From NCBI GenBank assembly GCA_022841915.1, contig JALHQN010000004.1, positions 62,001 to 126,000 on the forward strand: a stretch of DNA of 64,000 bases, written 5' to 3'. Position 1 is the first letter of the stretch, and every line of letters begins with the position of its first letter. The notes beneath the pieces are model-generated. The model was not told the DNA's origin, did no database searches, and saw only the letters and a program-made list of their open reading frames with translations. A program made the position numbers and the translations under genes. Positions 28,314 to 37,537 of the stretch are shown here, one piece after another. The stretch comes from Burkholderiales bacterium (GTDB taxonomy: Bacteria > Pseudomonadota > Gammaproteobacteria > Burkholderiales > WYBJ01).

Positions 28314-29186
28314 ATGCGCATCGAGCGCTTTTCCGACAATCCCGTCATCCGCCCGCACATGGACGAGCGCATGGGTGCGAACATCAACGGGCCCTCGCTC
28401 ATCCGTGTGCCCGACTGGATCAGCACGCGGCTCGGGCGCTACTACCTCTATTTCGCTCATCACGACGGGCACTACATACGCCTCGCCTACAGCGACGAGA
28501 TCGCGGGGCCCTGGAAGATCCACGGCCCTGGCGTGTTGTCCCTGACGCAGGCGCGCTTCATCGGTCATGTCGCCTCGCCCGATGTGCATGTCGATCATGC
28601 GCAGCGGCGCATCCGCATGTATTTTCATGGCGCCGATGCGCCGAGTGCGCCCGGGCGCGGGCAGCAGTACACGCGTGTGGCGGTGTCCGGCGACGGATTG
28701 AATTTCGAGTGCGGCGGCGAGAACCTGGGCGGGCCGTACTTTCGTGCATTCGCCTGGGCCGGCATGCACTACGCGCTGGCGATGCCGGGCATCGTCTATC
28801 GCTCGCCCGATGGGCTGACGGGCTTCGAGCGCGGCCCGACGCTCGCCACGCCCAACATGCGGCATTGCGCGCTTGCGCTGGACGATCGCTGTTTGACGGT
28901 CTACTTCACCAACGTCGGCGACTGCCCCGAGCGCATCTTGCGAGGTCGCATCGATCTTGCGCGCGATTGGCACGCGTGGACCCTCGACAGCGTCGAAGAG
29001 GTGCTGGCCCCGGAGCTGGCCTACGAAGGCGCATTCGAGGCGCGCGTGCCTTCCGCGCGCGGGCTGGCCGACGGGCCGGCGTTCCAGCTGCGCGATCCGG
29101 CGATCTATCGTGAGGGTGCGCGCACCTGGCTGCTTTATTCAGTGGCTGGAGAATCCGGCATCGCCATCGCGGAACTGCACGAGTAG
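28314..29186 (+). CDS. GH43-like beta-propeller protein
   Basis: 290 residues from the ATG at 28314 (AGGA upstream). It begins RFSDNPVIRPHMDERMGANINGPS and repeatedly shows strand-rich blade sequences such as YYLYFAHHDGHYIRLAYSDEIAGPW, the pattern of GH43/GH32-type five-bladed propellers. Acidic residues in ASPDVHVD and QLRDPAI could be catalytic, but I cannot align them securely. It has no signal peptide, so it is cytoplasmic. Possible glycosidase or glycan-related enzyme; substrate unknown. Confidence 0.6.
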   Translation: MRIERFSDNPVIRPHMDERMGANINGPSLIRVPDWISTRLGRYYLYFAHHDGHYIRLAYSDEIAGPWKIHGPGVLSLTQARFIGHVASPDVHVDHAQRRIRMYFHGADAPSAPGRGQQYTRVAVSGDGLNFECGGENLGGPYFRAFAWAGMHYALAMPGIVYRSPDGLTGFERGPTLATPNMRHCALALDDRCLTVYFTNVGDCPERILRGRIDLARDWHAWTLDSVEEVLAPELAYEGAFEARVPSARGLADGPAFQLRDPAIYREGARTWLLYSVAGESGIAIAELHE

Positions 29187-29201
29187 GCAACTGCTGCCCG
29201 T

Positions 29202-29224
29202 GCAGGCGAGCATCGCTCGCCTGC
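29202..29224. terminator. Strong hairpin between convergent genes
   Basis: GCAGGCGAGC-ATC-GCTCGCCTGC, perfect ten-base arms, in the 91-base gap between the GH43-like gene and the oppositely oriented TPP enzyme gene. Probable shared transcription end. Confidence 0.6.
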
Positions 29225-29277
29225 CGATGGCCCTGCGCGCATGCTCGACCGAGTTTCGACGATGCGCGCCGAGGCGC

Positions 29278-30903
29278 TCAAAGTTTGGAGACGCGGGTCT
29301 CCTTGCAGGTGATGAATTCCAGCAAGGCCGGTTTGCCTTCTTGCGTCGCCTTGATGCCCCGCTCGATCGCCGCCTTGATCTGCGCGGGTTGCGTCACACG
29401 CTCGCCGTAGCCGCCGAAGGCTTTCGCCATGTCGGCGTAATTGCCGGAGATGTCGGTGGAGCGGTATTTCTCGGTGGATATCGGCATCACCTTCAGTTCG
29501 ATCGCCATCGAGAAGTTGTTGAGCAGGATGGAGAGGATCGGGATGCGCTCACGCACGGCTGTTTCGAAATCCATGCCCGTGAAACCGATCGCCGCATCGC
29601 CCCAGACGTTGATGCACAGCTTGTCCGGCTTGGCGAGCTTCGCGCCCATCGCGAGACCGAGGCCGTAGCCGAGCTGCGTCGTCTTGCCCCAGCCTAGATA
29701 AGACAGCGGGGCATCGGAGCGCCAGAAGGGCGAGATCTGATCGCGAGGACTGCCTGCATCATGGGTGATGATGCATTGATCGGGGTCGACCGTGTGCAGC
29801 AGATCCCAGATGACGCGATACGGGCTGAGCGGCGCGTCTTCGCACGTCAGCAGCGGCATCCACTGCGCCATGAACTGCTCGCGCAGCTGTGCGATCTCGG
29901 CGACCACGGCTGAAGAATCGCGCGGCGACCGGATGCTTTGGCCGAGTTCGCCGATCAGCGCTTCCAGCACCAACTGCGCATCGCCGAGCAGGGCGACATC
30001 GGCGCGCACGTCCTTGTTCAGGTGATCGGGTTCCAGCGTGGCATGGACGATCTTCTTGCCGTCGGGAAACTTGATGCCGAAGTTGGTTTCGGTGAAGGAG
30101 CAGCCGATGCCGATGACGAGATCGGCGTTCTGCACGAAGTGGTGCACCTGCAGCGGTACCGCATTGCCGCCTGAACCGAGCGACAGGGGATGGCTTTCCG
30201 GGAAGCTCGACTTGCCGCCGAGACTCGTCGTCACCGGGGCGCCCAGCAGCTCCGCAAACTGCTTGAGCTGCGGCCAGGCTTTGGCCCAGTGCACGCCGGT
30301 GCCGGCATAGATGAGGGGGCGCTTCGCAGCCAGAATCGCGGCTGCGGCCTTGCGGACATCTGCCGGATCCGGCGCCGTGCGCGCCTTCGTCACTGGCGTA
30401 TAAGCGAAGTCGCCGATCTCCTCGTTCCAGATGTCGGTGGGAATCTCGACCAGGCACGGCCCGCCGCGGCCGTTGCGCAGACGCGAGAAGGCGCGCCGCA
30501 GCGCATTCGGGGTTTCCTTGGGCAGCATGACGTGCTCGGCAGACTTGGTCACGCCGCGCATCTGCAGGCTGGAACTGAAGTTCGGATCGATACCTGCGAT
30601 GCGCCGGGCATAGCCCTGGGGCACGACCAGGACCGGAATGCTCTCGCCGTAGCATTGCGCCACGCCGCCATAGGCGTTCTCGGCGCCCGGCCCGTGCTGC
30701 ATGCAGAAGGCGCCGAGGGTGTCTCCCGAGGTGACGCGGGAGATGGCGTCCGCCATGTGGATGCCGATGCGCTCCTGGCGCACGATGACCGGACGGATGT
30801 CGGCCGCGGCCGCGAACTCGATCAGATGATTCACAGGATAGGCGCACAGTATCTGCATGCCCTCCGCCTTCATGATGCGCGCAATCGCCTCGCCGACCTT
30901 CAT
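29278..30903 (-). CDS. Thiamine pyrophosphate-dependent enzyme, acetolactate synthase-like
   Basis: 541 residues from the ATG at 30903, with AAGGAGG upstream. Domain order is that of the POX/ALS family: PYR domain with catalytic Glu in RQERIGIHMADAIS (about residue 45), a central domain, and the PP domain with the cofactor motif GDAAIGF ... LLNNFSM. The central domain keeps some Rossmann features but I cannot show FAD binding. It is divergent from an acyl-CoA dehydrogenase gene. It could be a decarboxylase or carboligase acting on a 2-oxo acid; I would not assign ilvB because no small subunit is near. Confidence 0.8.
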   Translation of the reverse strand: MKVGEAIARIMKAEGMQILCAYPVNHLIEFAAAADIRPVIVRQERIGIHMADAISRVTSGDTLGAFCMQHGPGAENAYGGVAQCYGESIPVLVVPQGYARRIAGIDPNFSSSLQMRGVTKSAEHVMLPKETPNALRRAFSRLRNGRGGPCLVEIPTDIWNEEIGDFAYTPVTKARTAPDPADVRKAAAAILAAKRPLIYAGTGVHWAKAWPQLKQFAELLGAPVTTSLGGKSSFPESHPLSLGSGGNAVPLQVHHFVQNADLVIGIGCSFTETNFGIKFPDGKKIVHATLEPDHLNKDVRADVALLGDAQLVLEALIGELGQSIRSPRDSSAVVAEIAQLREQFMAQWMPLLTCEDAPLSPYRVIWDLLHTVDPDQCIITHDAGSPRDQISPFWRSDAPLSYLGWGKTTQLGYGLGLAMGAKLAKPDKLCINVWGDAAIGFTGMDFETAVRERIPILSILLNNFSMAIELKVMPISTEKYRSTDISGNYADMAKAFGGYGERVTQPAQIKAAIERGIKATQEGKPALLEFITCKETRVSKL

Positions 30904-31136
30904 GGCATCCTCCTTGATGTGGAAATTCGCCCTCGCTCCTGTGCGGGTCACTGTAGCCACTCTGGTTGGGGCGGTCAAACGCGCCGGCAGGCTCGTCGTC
31001 GGGATGATTGCCGAGGGGGCTTGGATCTCCTATCCTTGGCCAAGGCGTGCCGCCGGTCGGCAGCCGCGACTCGCGGCCAGCCACGGCAGGACGTGCAGCC
31101 CGCATATTCGGGCGCCGGATCACCGAGGGGAGCATC

Positions 31137-32378
31137 ATGGAATTCGCTTACACATCCGAGCAGGAAGCGCTCCGGCGCGACGTGCGGAAGTTCATCAAGG
31201 AAAACATCAGCGCGGAACTCGCCGCCGAGTTGGATCCCGAAGCTGCAACGGGCGATCAGCGGGGGCTGGGGCCCAAGGCGAAAGAGCTCTACGAGAAGAT
31301 CTACCAGCGCGGCTGGCTCGGGATCACCTATCCCAAGGAGTACGGCGGGCAGGGCGGCGATCCGCTCAGCCAATATATCGTCGAAGAGGAGTTCCGGCGG
31401 GTCGGGGTCGACATCAGCCTGGGCGGTAGCGGTGCGCCCGCGATCATGGCGGCCGGCACCGAAGAGCAGAAGAAGCACTTCATTCCCGGCCTCATCAAGC
31501 ATGAGATCGTCTTCGCGCTGGGCTTCACCGAGCCGCACGCCGGCGCCGATCTCGCGAACCTGCGCTGCAGCGCCGTTCGCGACGGCGACTACTACGTGAT
31601 CAACGGCCAGAAGATGTACACCAGTTCGGCGCACATGGCGACGCACATCTATCTGATGGCCCGCACCGATCGCACTGCGCCCAAGCACGAGGGCATTTCG
31701 ATCTTCCTGTTCCCGATGGATACGCCGGGAATCACCGTGCGGCCGCTCTGGACCATCCAGAACAACCCGACGGCGCCCTTGGGCACGACCTACGGCACCG
31801 CGCGCACCAACGAAACCTTCTACGACAACGTGCGCGTCCACAAGTCCTGCCTGCTCGGCGAAGAGAACAAGGGCTGGCGGGTCGGCGCCATGGGCCTGAA
31901 TCTGGACCGCGTGGGTGCATGGCGGTACCTGATCTCCGTGCAGCGCGACGAGGACATAGTCAACTTCGTCAAGAAGCAAAGCATCGGTGATTACGCGCCG
32001 GGCAAGGATCCGGCCATACGCGACAAGATCGCCGAGATGTGGATCGAAGCGCAGGTTTGCCGCCTGATGACGATGCGCAGCATGTCGATCGTGCGCAATG
32101 GAGGCAATTTCACGTACGAAGGATCGGCCGAGAAGGTGTGGGCGCCGGAGCACGGCGTGCGCACCACCGAAGCCATCACGCAGATGCTCGGCCAGTACGG
32201 CACGCTGCTGCGCACTTCGCCGCATGCGCTCGAGAAGGGCATCTTCGCGCACAACGTGCTGGGCTCCTTCCAGTCGGGCATCAATCACGGCAGCGTGCAG
32301 GTGATGCGCGATCAGGTGGCTCGCCGCGGTCTCGGTCTGCCCTCGGGCAGAAAGCCCAAGCCCGCGGCTGCGAAGTAG
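31137..32378 (+). CDS. Acyl-CoA dehydrogenase family protein
   Basis: 413 residues from the ATG at 31137, after GAGGGGAGC. It matches the acyl-CoA dehydrogenase fold: N-terminal helical domain, the FAD-contacting ALGFTEPHAGADLANL region (about residues 130-146), a middle beta domain with INGQKMYTSSAHMATHIYLMART, and a C-terminal helical domain. The position of a catalytic Glu is not certain. Its C-terminus is Lys/Pro/Ala-rich. Monocistronic, reading away from the TPP enzyme. Substrate unknown. Confidence 0.88.
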   Translation: MEFAYTSEQEALRRDVRKFIKENISAELAAELDPEAATGDQRGLGPKAKELYEKIYQRGWLGITYPKEYGGQGGDPLSQYIVEEEFRRVGVDISLGGSGAPAIMAAGTEEQKKHFIPGLIKHEIVFALGFTEPHAGADLANLRCSAVRDGDYYVINGQKMYTSSAHMATHIYLMARTDRTAPKHEGISIFLFPMDTPGITVRPLWTIQNNPTAPLGTTYGTARTNETFYDNVRVHKSCLLGEENKGWRVGAMGLNLDRVGAWRYLISVQRDEDIVNFVKKQSIGDYAPGKDPAIRDKIAEMWIEAQVCRLMTMRSMSIVRNGGNFTYEGSAEKVWAPEHGVRTTEAITQMLGQYGTLLRTSPHALEKGIFAHNVLGSFQSGINHGSVQVMRDQVARRGLGLPSGRKPKPAAAK

Positions 32379-32398
32379 CGCCCGCATCGACGCGACAC

Positions 32399-32425
32399 GG
32401 CGAGCCGGTGACGATCCGGCTCGCC
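32399..32425 (+). terminator. Rho-independent-type terminator
   Basis: GGCGAGCCGG-TGACGAT-CCGGCTCGCC followed by ATTTTCAT, just after the acyl-CoA dehydrogenase gene. Perfect ten-base stem and a short T-rich tail; the clearest intrinsic terminator in the window. Confidence 0.75.
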
Positions 32426-32487
32426 ATTTTCATGTGCTCTCGGGCCCAATGCTGCAGCCGCTGCGCCGGCCTCGGCCCGCTCGCCCT

Positions 32488-33036
32488 TCAAATCCCGACG
32501 AGTTGCCAGCCCTGCGGATGCGGCTCGAATCTGAGCGGCAGCGCGTTGGCGACGGGCGCCTGGGTTTCGACGATCGCCAAGCTGCGGCAGAGCACGCGGA
32601 ATACCCCGGAATGCGCAACTACGAGGGGCACTGCGGCATCGATCTTGGCCAGACCGGCGAGCACACGATCGGCAAATGCCTCGAACGTTTCCGCGCCTTG
32701 AGGCGTGATGCCGGGTACACGGCTGGCACGCGGCTGCCCTTCGAGCACGCCCCAGTTGCGCTCGGCGATCTCGGCGATCGATACGATCGGCAATCGCAAG
32801 CGCTCGGCGACGATGGCCGCCGTGTCTCGAGCCCGCTGCAGCGGGCTGGCATAGATGGCGGTGATCGGCTGGTCGGCCAGCGCACGCGCCGCCTGCCGGG
32901 CCTGATCGATACCCAGTTCGGTCAGCTCGGTGTCGACCGAGCCGGCGATCCGCCGGTCCGCGTTCATGCGGGTTTCGCCGTGGCGCAGGAAGTAGAACGG
33001 CTGCTCGAACAAAACGGGCTTGCATTGATCGGTCAT
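32488..33036 (-). CDS. Histidine phosphatase family protein
   Basis: 182 residues. It has the RHGET catalytic motif near the N-terminus (FYFLRHGETRMNADRR), the second conserved arginine region (YASPLQRARDTA), a catalytic Glu context (ERNWGVLEGQ) and the second histidine in VVAHSGVFRVL. This is the phosphoglycerate mutase-like phosphatase fold (CobC/GpmB/PhoE types). Substrate is open. It lies 67 bases after a Bug-type gene on the same strand and may share its transcript. Confidence 0.88.
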   Translation of the reverse strand: MTDQCKPVLFEQPFYFLRHGETRMNADRRIAGSVDTELTELGIDQARQAARALADQPITAIYASPLQRARDTAAIVAERLRLPIVSIAEIAERNWGVLEGQPRASRVPGITPQGAETFEAFADRVLAGLAKIDAAVPLVVAHSGVFRVLCRSLAIVETQAPVANALPLRFEPHPQGWQLVGI

Positions 33037-33103
33037 GGTCGTATCGGATCCGGTCGCTTGGTGTCGTGGCGGATGCCGCCGCCGCAGGACGAGCGGATCG
33101 CGC

Positions 33104-34072
33104 TCAATCCGCCGTGGCGCCGGAGGCCTTGATGACCCGCGCCCACTTCGCGACTTCGCTGCGCAGATAGACCCCGAACTCGTCCGGGGTCGATGGGGCC
33201 GCTTCGAGACCTTGCCGGGAGAACTGCTCCTTCACCGGGGCCGAATCGACGGCAGCGCGTGTCGCGGTGTTCAGGCGCGCGATGATTGCAGTCGGCGTCG
33301 CAGCGGGCACCAGCAGTCCGTACCAGGTGCTGAATTCGTAATCCTTCACGCCGGCTTCCTGCATCGTCGGCACGCTCGGAAAGAACGACGAGCGTTGCGC
33401 CGTCGTCACCGCCAGCGGGCGCAGCTTGCCCGCATTCATCTGCGGCAGCGCCGAGGCCATCGTCGAGATGATGAGATGCAGGCGACCGCCCATCAGGTCG
33501 GTCAGCGCAGGACCGAGGCCCTTGTAGGGCACGTGGGTCATCTCGGTCGAGGTCATCAGTTTCAGCATTTCGGTAGCCAGATGCGAGGCCGTACCGACGC
33601 CGCCCGACCCGTATTGCATCTGCCCGGGCTTGGCTCGCGCCATCTCGAGCAGTTCCCGCACGGTCTTGGCAGGGTTGCCCGGGTGCACCACGACCATGTT
33701 CGGCTGTCGGCCCAGGAGCGAGACCGGCGCCAGATCCTTCAGGACGTCGTAGGGTAGTTTCTTGATCAGCGTGTGATTGACGGCGAGGCTGATGTTGTTC
33801 ACCAGCATGGTATGACCGTCGGCGGGCGCGTTCGCGGTGATCTGGGTGCCGATGGTGCCGCCTGCGCCGCCCCGATTGTCGACGACGACTTGCTGCCCTA
33901 GACGCTCGGCGAGCTGGGTGGCGACGATGCGACCGACGATGTCGTTGCCGCCGCCCGGCGGAAAGGGCACGACGAAGCGGATCGGACGGTTGGGGTAGCT
34001 TTCGGCTGCTTGCGCCGGGCCGGTGAGAACCGCGGCAAAAAGCGCCATGCAAATTCTGGTCGATGAGGACAT
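33104..34072 (-). CDS. Bug/TctC-family periplasmic solute-binding protein
   Basis: 322 residues from the ATG at 34072, with AAAGGAAA upstream. A signal peptide (cleavage near AQAAE) is followed by YPNRPIRFVVPFPPGGGNDI, the family signature, then VDNRGGAGG, THVPYKGLGPA and STWYGLLVPAATP. It is the third Bug protein in the window, and its body resembles the one at 23997 closely (same GLGPA and YGSGG segments). Ligand unknown. Confidence 0.92.
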   Translation of the reverse strand: MSSSTRICMALFAAVLTGPAQAAESYPNRPIRFVVPFPPGGGNDIVGRIVATQLAERLGQQVVVDNRGGAGGTIGTQITANAPADGHTMLVNNISLAVNHTLIKKLPYDVLKDLAPVSLLGRQPNMVVVHPGNPAKTVRELLEMARAKPGQMQYGSGGVGTASHLATEMLKLMTSTEMTHVPYKGLGPALTDLMGGRLHLIISTMASALPQMNAGKLRPLAVTTAQRSSFFPSVPTMQEAGVKDYEFSTWYGLLVPAATPTAIIARLNTATRAAVDSAPVKEQFSRQGLEAAPSTPDEFGVYLRSEVAKWARVIKASGATAD

Positions 34073-34620
34073 GCGTTTCCTTTCTGCGAATCCGCGCGAA
34101 GCTAAGCGATGCGCGTTAAAGGCAAATGACACGGGCGTCTCGAAGCGGTTGTTCCGAAGACGACGGGGCCGGATCTTCGCAAGGGCCGATTATCGCTCGG
34201 CAGGCGGCAGGTGCCGAGGGTCGGACCACGCACTGGAAGAGCGATTTGCGGCGAGCGTGGCAGCGGATGTCGGGCGCGAGCGGGTGACCCCTGCGGGCGC
34301 GTGTATGCGGGCTTCGTCGGAGTTGCGGCGGCGGCTGCCGCGAGCTGTCACGGAATCGCCATGTGGCTCATATAACTTCGGCGGTTCGCCGGGTGCTGGC
34401 TCGGCACCCGGGCCCGTTGTCCTGAGCAGAAGATGCGTTGACGACTTGCCGAACGGTGTCGAGGGTGTCGAAGAGCTGAATGAGTCGGACTCGGCATCAG
34501 ACGCGAAGGAAGCCGCAGCCAGCTGGGATTGCCTCGCGGGGAGTTCCGACAAGGCAGGGCGTCGATTCCCCGCGCTTTGGTTCAGCGAATTTCCGACTCT
34601 GACACTAGGGAGAAGCACCG
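34073..34620. other. Long intergenic region upstream of ppk1
   Basis: 548 bases between divergent genes with no supported gene. It holds a hairpin CCGGGTGC-TGGCTCG-GCACCCGG (34389-34411) and a -10-like TATAAC (34371-34376) with a poor -35. A single CTGTCAC at 34345-34351 resembles half a PhoB site, but no second half lies at the right distance. Confidence 0.4.
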
Positions 34621-36882
34621 ATGAAGCGAGCACGAGCGGGCGTGTCCGCTGCCCCGCGCGGTCAGGGAGCGGGCGTCAATCGAACGGGCGGCGGCGCGAC
34701 CACCGAGGTAACGGTGCCGGCGGCCATCGGTTGGCCCGATGCCAAGCAGTTGCTCGAACACGCGTGGCTCGATCGTGACCTGGGTTGGCTGGAGTTCAAC
34801 CGCCGCGTGCTCCACGAAGCGCTCGATGCGCGCACACCACTGCTCGAGCGGGTCAAGTTTCTCGCCATATTCGCGTCGAATCTTGACGAGTTCTACATGA
34901 AGCGGATCGGACTGCTTCGGAGCAGGGCGCGCGCCGAGGCCGAGGGCGGCTCGACCGTCTGCGCCGGTGATGCGAGGGATCTCCTGGGCAGCATTCGCGC
35001 CGTCGTGCTGGGCATGCTGGATTTGCAAGCGCGATGCTACGACGCCCTGTTGCCGGCGCTGCGCTCGCATGGCGTGCGGCTGGTGGGGTGGGGCGATTTG
35101 ACCGCGCGGCAGCGCGAGGAAGCTGCCGATTATTTCGAGCGCAATGTGTCGCCGGCGCTCACCCCTCTGGGTTTCGATCCCGCCCATCCGTTTCCTTTCA
35201 TGTCGAACCTTTCGACCAACTGGGGATTTCAGCTGCAGGCGAGCGATACCGAAGAATTCGTGCCGGTTCGCGTCAAGATTCCGAATACGCTCCCGCAGTG
35301 GATTCCTCTGCAGGCCGACGTTGCGCCGGGCGAACGCTGCTTCCTGCGGCTCGAGGATTTGATCAGGCACAGCGCGGATCGACTCTTTCCTGGAATGGGC
35401 GTGCTCGACGCCACCTTGTTCAGAATCGTGCGCAATGCCGACATCGAACTCGACGAGGAAGAGAACGAAAGCCTGCGCGAATCCGTTGCGCAAAGCCTGC
35501 GGATGCGAAGATTCGAGCCCGTGGTGCGCGTCGACTTCGCCGGCGAGCCGAATACCGTGCTCAAGCAGATGCTGCTCGACCGCTTCAGGCTGTCCGAGGA
35601 AGACGTGTACCTGCGCTTGTCCGGGCCGCTCGACTATACGGGGTTGTTCCAGATCGCATCACTGGACATCGCGGCGCTTCGCGATCCCGTTTGGAATCCC
35701 TTGCCGCATATCCGGCTGTCGGATGGCATCAACATTTTCGCCGCCATCCAGGCAGGCGACATTCTGCTCCACCATCCGTACGACAGCTTCGAGCACAGTG
35801 TCGAGGGCTTCATCGGCGCCGCTGCCGAGGATCCGCAAACGCTCGCCATCAAGATGACCGTGTATCGGGTGGGCGACGACACGCCTTTCGTGCGCTCCCT
35901 GATACGCGCCGCGGAAGCCGGCAAGCAGGTTGCCTGCGTCGTCGAGCTGAAGGCCCGGTTCGACGAGGCACGCAATCTCGTCTGGGCGCAGGAACTGGAA
36001 AAGGTGGGTGCGCATGTCACCTATGGCGTGGTCGGGCTCAAGACTCACACCAAGGTCGCGCTCGTCGTGCGTCGTGAAGGCAAGAGCCTGCGCTGCTATG
36101 CGCATATCGCTACCGGAAACTACCACGTCAAGACTGCGCGCCTGTATACGGATGTCGGTGTGCTCACGTGCGATCCGGTGCTGACCTCGGACGTGGTGAA
36201 GCTTTTTCACTATCTGACGGGACGCTCCACCGCGCCGAGCTTCAGCAAACTGCTCGTGGCGCCGGCCAACATGCGCAGCCGCTTTGCCGAGTTGATCGAG
36301 CGGGAGATCGAGCATGGGCGCGCCGGGCGGCCCGCGCGCATCGTGGTGAAGATGAACCAGGTCGAAGACCTGGAGATGTGCCGGGCGCTCTCGGCGGCAT
36401 CGCAGGCCGGTGTGCAGATCGATCTGCTCGTGCGAGGCTATTGCTGTCTCAAGCCGGGCGTGCAGGGATGGACGGAGAACCTGCGCGTGCGATCGGTGAT
36501 CGGCAGATTCCTCGAGCACTCGCGCATCTTCTACTTCGCCAACGGCAGCGACGATCCCCTGCAGGGACACTTCTTCATCGGCTCTGCAGACTGGATGTAC
36601 CGCAATCTGTCTCGCCGGGTCGAGGCGGCGACGCCGATCGAAGATCCCGGCTTGCGCGAGCGCCTCTGGGAGATTCTGCAAGTCGGGATGTCCGATCAGC
36701 GCCAGGCCTGGGTCATGGATGCGCAAGGCGGGTATACGCAATGCAAACCGGGCGACGACGCGGCGGGGGTTGCTCGCCTCGGCTCGCACGCCTACATGAT
36801 CGAACAGACGCTCAAGCGCTGGGACGCCTTGGCCGAAGCGCCACCGGTGGTGCGTCGGGCCCGAACGGATCGTCGGTATTGA
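34621..36882 (+). CDS. ppk: Polyphosphate kinase 1
   Basis: 753 residues, somewhat longer than typical PPK1 because of an N-terminal Gly/Thr-rich extension of about 40 residues. Conserved parts: DLGWLEFNRRVLHEA and FASNLDEFYMKRIG at the N-terminus, phospho-acceptor His476 in KTHTKV, His633 in EHSRIFYF, and FIGSADWMYRNLSRRVEA near the C-terminus. It makes polyphosphate from ATP and can run in reverse. No exopolyphosphatase gene is adjacent. The long upstream region suggests its own promoter. Confidence 0.96.
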   Translation: MKRARAGVSAAPRGQGAGVNRTGGGATTEVTVPAAIGWPDAKQLLEHAWLDRDLGWLEFNRRVLHEALDARTPLLERVKFLAIFASNLDEFYMKRIGLLRSRARAEAEGGSTVCAGDARDLLGSIRAVVLGMLDLQARCYDALLPALRSHGVRLVGWGDLTARQREEAADYFERNVSPALTPLGFDPAHPFPFMSNLSTNWGFQLQASDTEEFVPVRVKIPNTLPQWIPLQADVAPGERCFLRLEDLIRHSADRLFPGMGVLDATLFRIVRNADIELDEEENESLRESVAQSLRMRRFEPVVRVDFAGEPNTVLKQMLLDRFRLSEEDVYLRLSGPLDYTGLFQIASLDIAALRDPVWNPLPHIRLSDGINIFAAIQAGDILLHHPYDSFEHSVEGFIGAAAEDPQTLAIKMTVYRVGDDTPFVRSLIRAAEAGKQVACVVELKARFDEARNLVWAQELEKVGAHVTYGVVGLKTHTKVALVVRREGKSLRCYAHIATGNYHVKTARLYTDVGVLTCDPVLTSDVVKLFHYLTGRSTAPSFSKLLVAPANMRSRFAELIEREIEHGRAGRPARIVVKMNQVEDLEMCRALSAASQAGVQIDLLVRGYCCLKPGVQGWTENLRVRSVIGRFLEHSRIFYFANGSDDPLQGHFFIGSADWMYRNLSRRVEAATPIEDPGLRERLWEILQVGMSDQRQAWVMDAQGGYTQCKPGDDAAGVARLGSHAYMIEQTLKRWDALAEAPPVVRRARTDRRY

Positions 36883-36911
36883 GATTCGGGCAGATCGAAG
36901 ATGCTTTCGGG

Positions 36912-37526
36912 TTAACGTCGGGATTCGTCCATCAGCGCGATCGATTCATCATCGGCGCCGAGGGCCGTTTCGATGAGCGGCAGGAATGCTTCGAAGGCCA
37001 GCAAGGGAGCGTCGGGATCCTTTGCGGCGTCGTCGAGCCGGCGCAGCGCGATCGCGTGACGCCAGAACTGCTCGGTCTGAAACGCGGCGACTTCCGATGC
37101 CGACATCGGGCCGCCTTGCAGCGCGAGGCTCTCGATCGAATCGCGGGACAGCTTGTCGATGTATGACTTGTCCGTCGCGCACAAATAGCGCTTGGCGGCC
37201 ACGTGCAGTCGTACCGGCTCGGACACCGAGGGCGGAAAGTATCGGGCCAGCCAGCGCGATCCGATCGCTTCGTGGTGATCGTCGATGCCCTCGGCGGCCG
37301 GATGCTCGCCCAGATCGTGCACCATGTGGCCGATGTCGTGCAGCAGTGCGGCAACGACGAGCGTCGGCGCGAAGCCTTGAGCTTGGGCAAGTGACGCGCA
37401 CTGGATCGCGTGCATGCGCTGCGTGACCTGCGAAAGGCCATAGCGTCCATGCGCCCGCACGCCGTAGATGTCCGACAGTTCTGCGAGCAGTTGTACGGAT
37501 TCGAGCAGATGTCTCGGAGGGTGCAT
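36912..37526 (-). CDS. Phosphonate-associated HD-domain oxygenase-like protein (PhnZ-like)
   Basis: 204 residues from the ATG at 37526 (AAGGA seven bases upstream); the ATG at 37541, overlapping the phnW stop, would add five residues. The HD motif LLHDIGHM (His63, Asp64) and further metal ligands (His39, a His in DDHHEAIG, a His in VRLHVAAKRYL) fit the mixed-valent di-iron oxygenases PhnZ and TmpB. The Tyr of the family's YxxE motif is present (Tyr29) but the Glu position is occupied by Ser32 in my alignment. Its place beside phnW and phnA supports phosphonate use; catalytic activity is uncertain. Confidence 0.78.
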   Translation of the reverse strand: MHPPRHLLESVQLLAELSDIYGVRAHGRYGLSQVTQRMHAIQCASLAQAQGFAPTLVVAALLHDIGHMVHDLGEHPAAEGIDDHHEAIGSRWLARYFPPSVSEPVRLHVAAKRYLCATDKSYIDKLSRDSIESLALQGGPMSASEVAAFQTEQFWRHAIALRRLDDAAKDPDAPLLAFEAFLPLIETALGADDESIALMDESRR

Positions 37527-37537
37527 CGAGTGTTCCT

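Noticed and set aside
34345-34362. PhoB box upstream of ppk
   Set aside because: Only one half site (CTGTCAC) is present and the second half is not at the expected distance.
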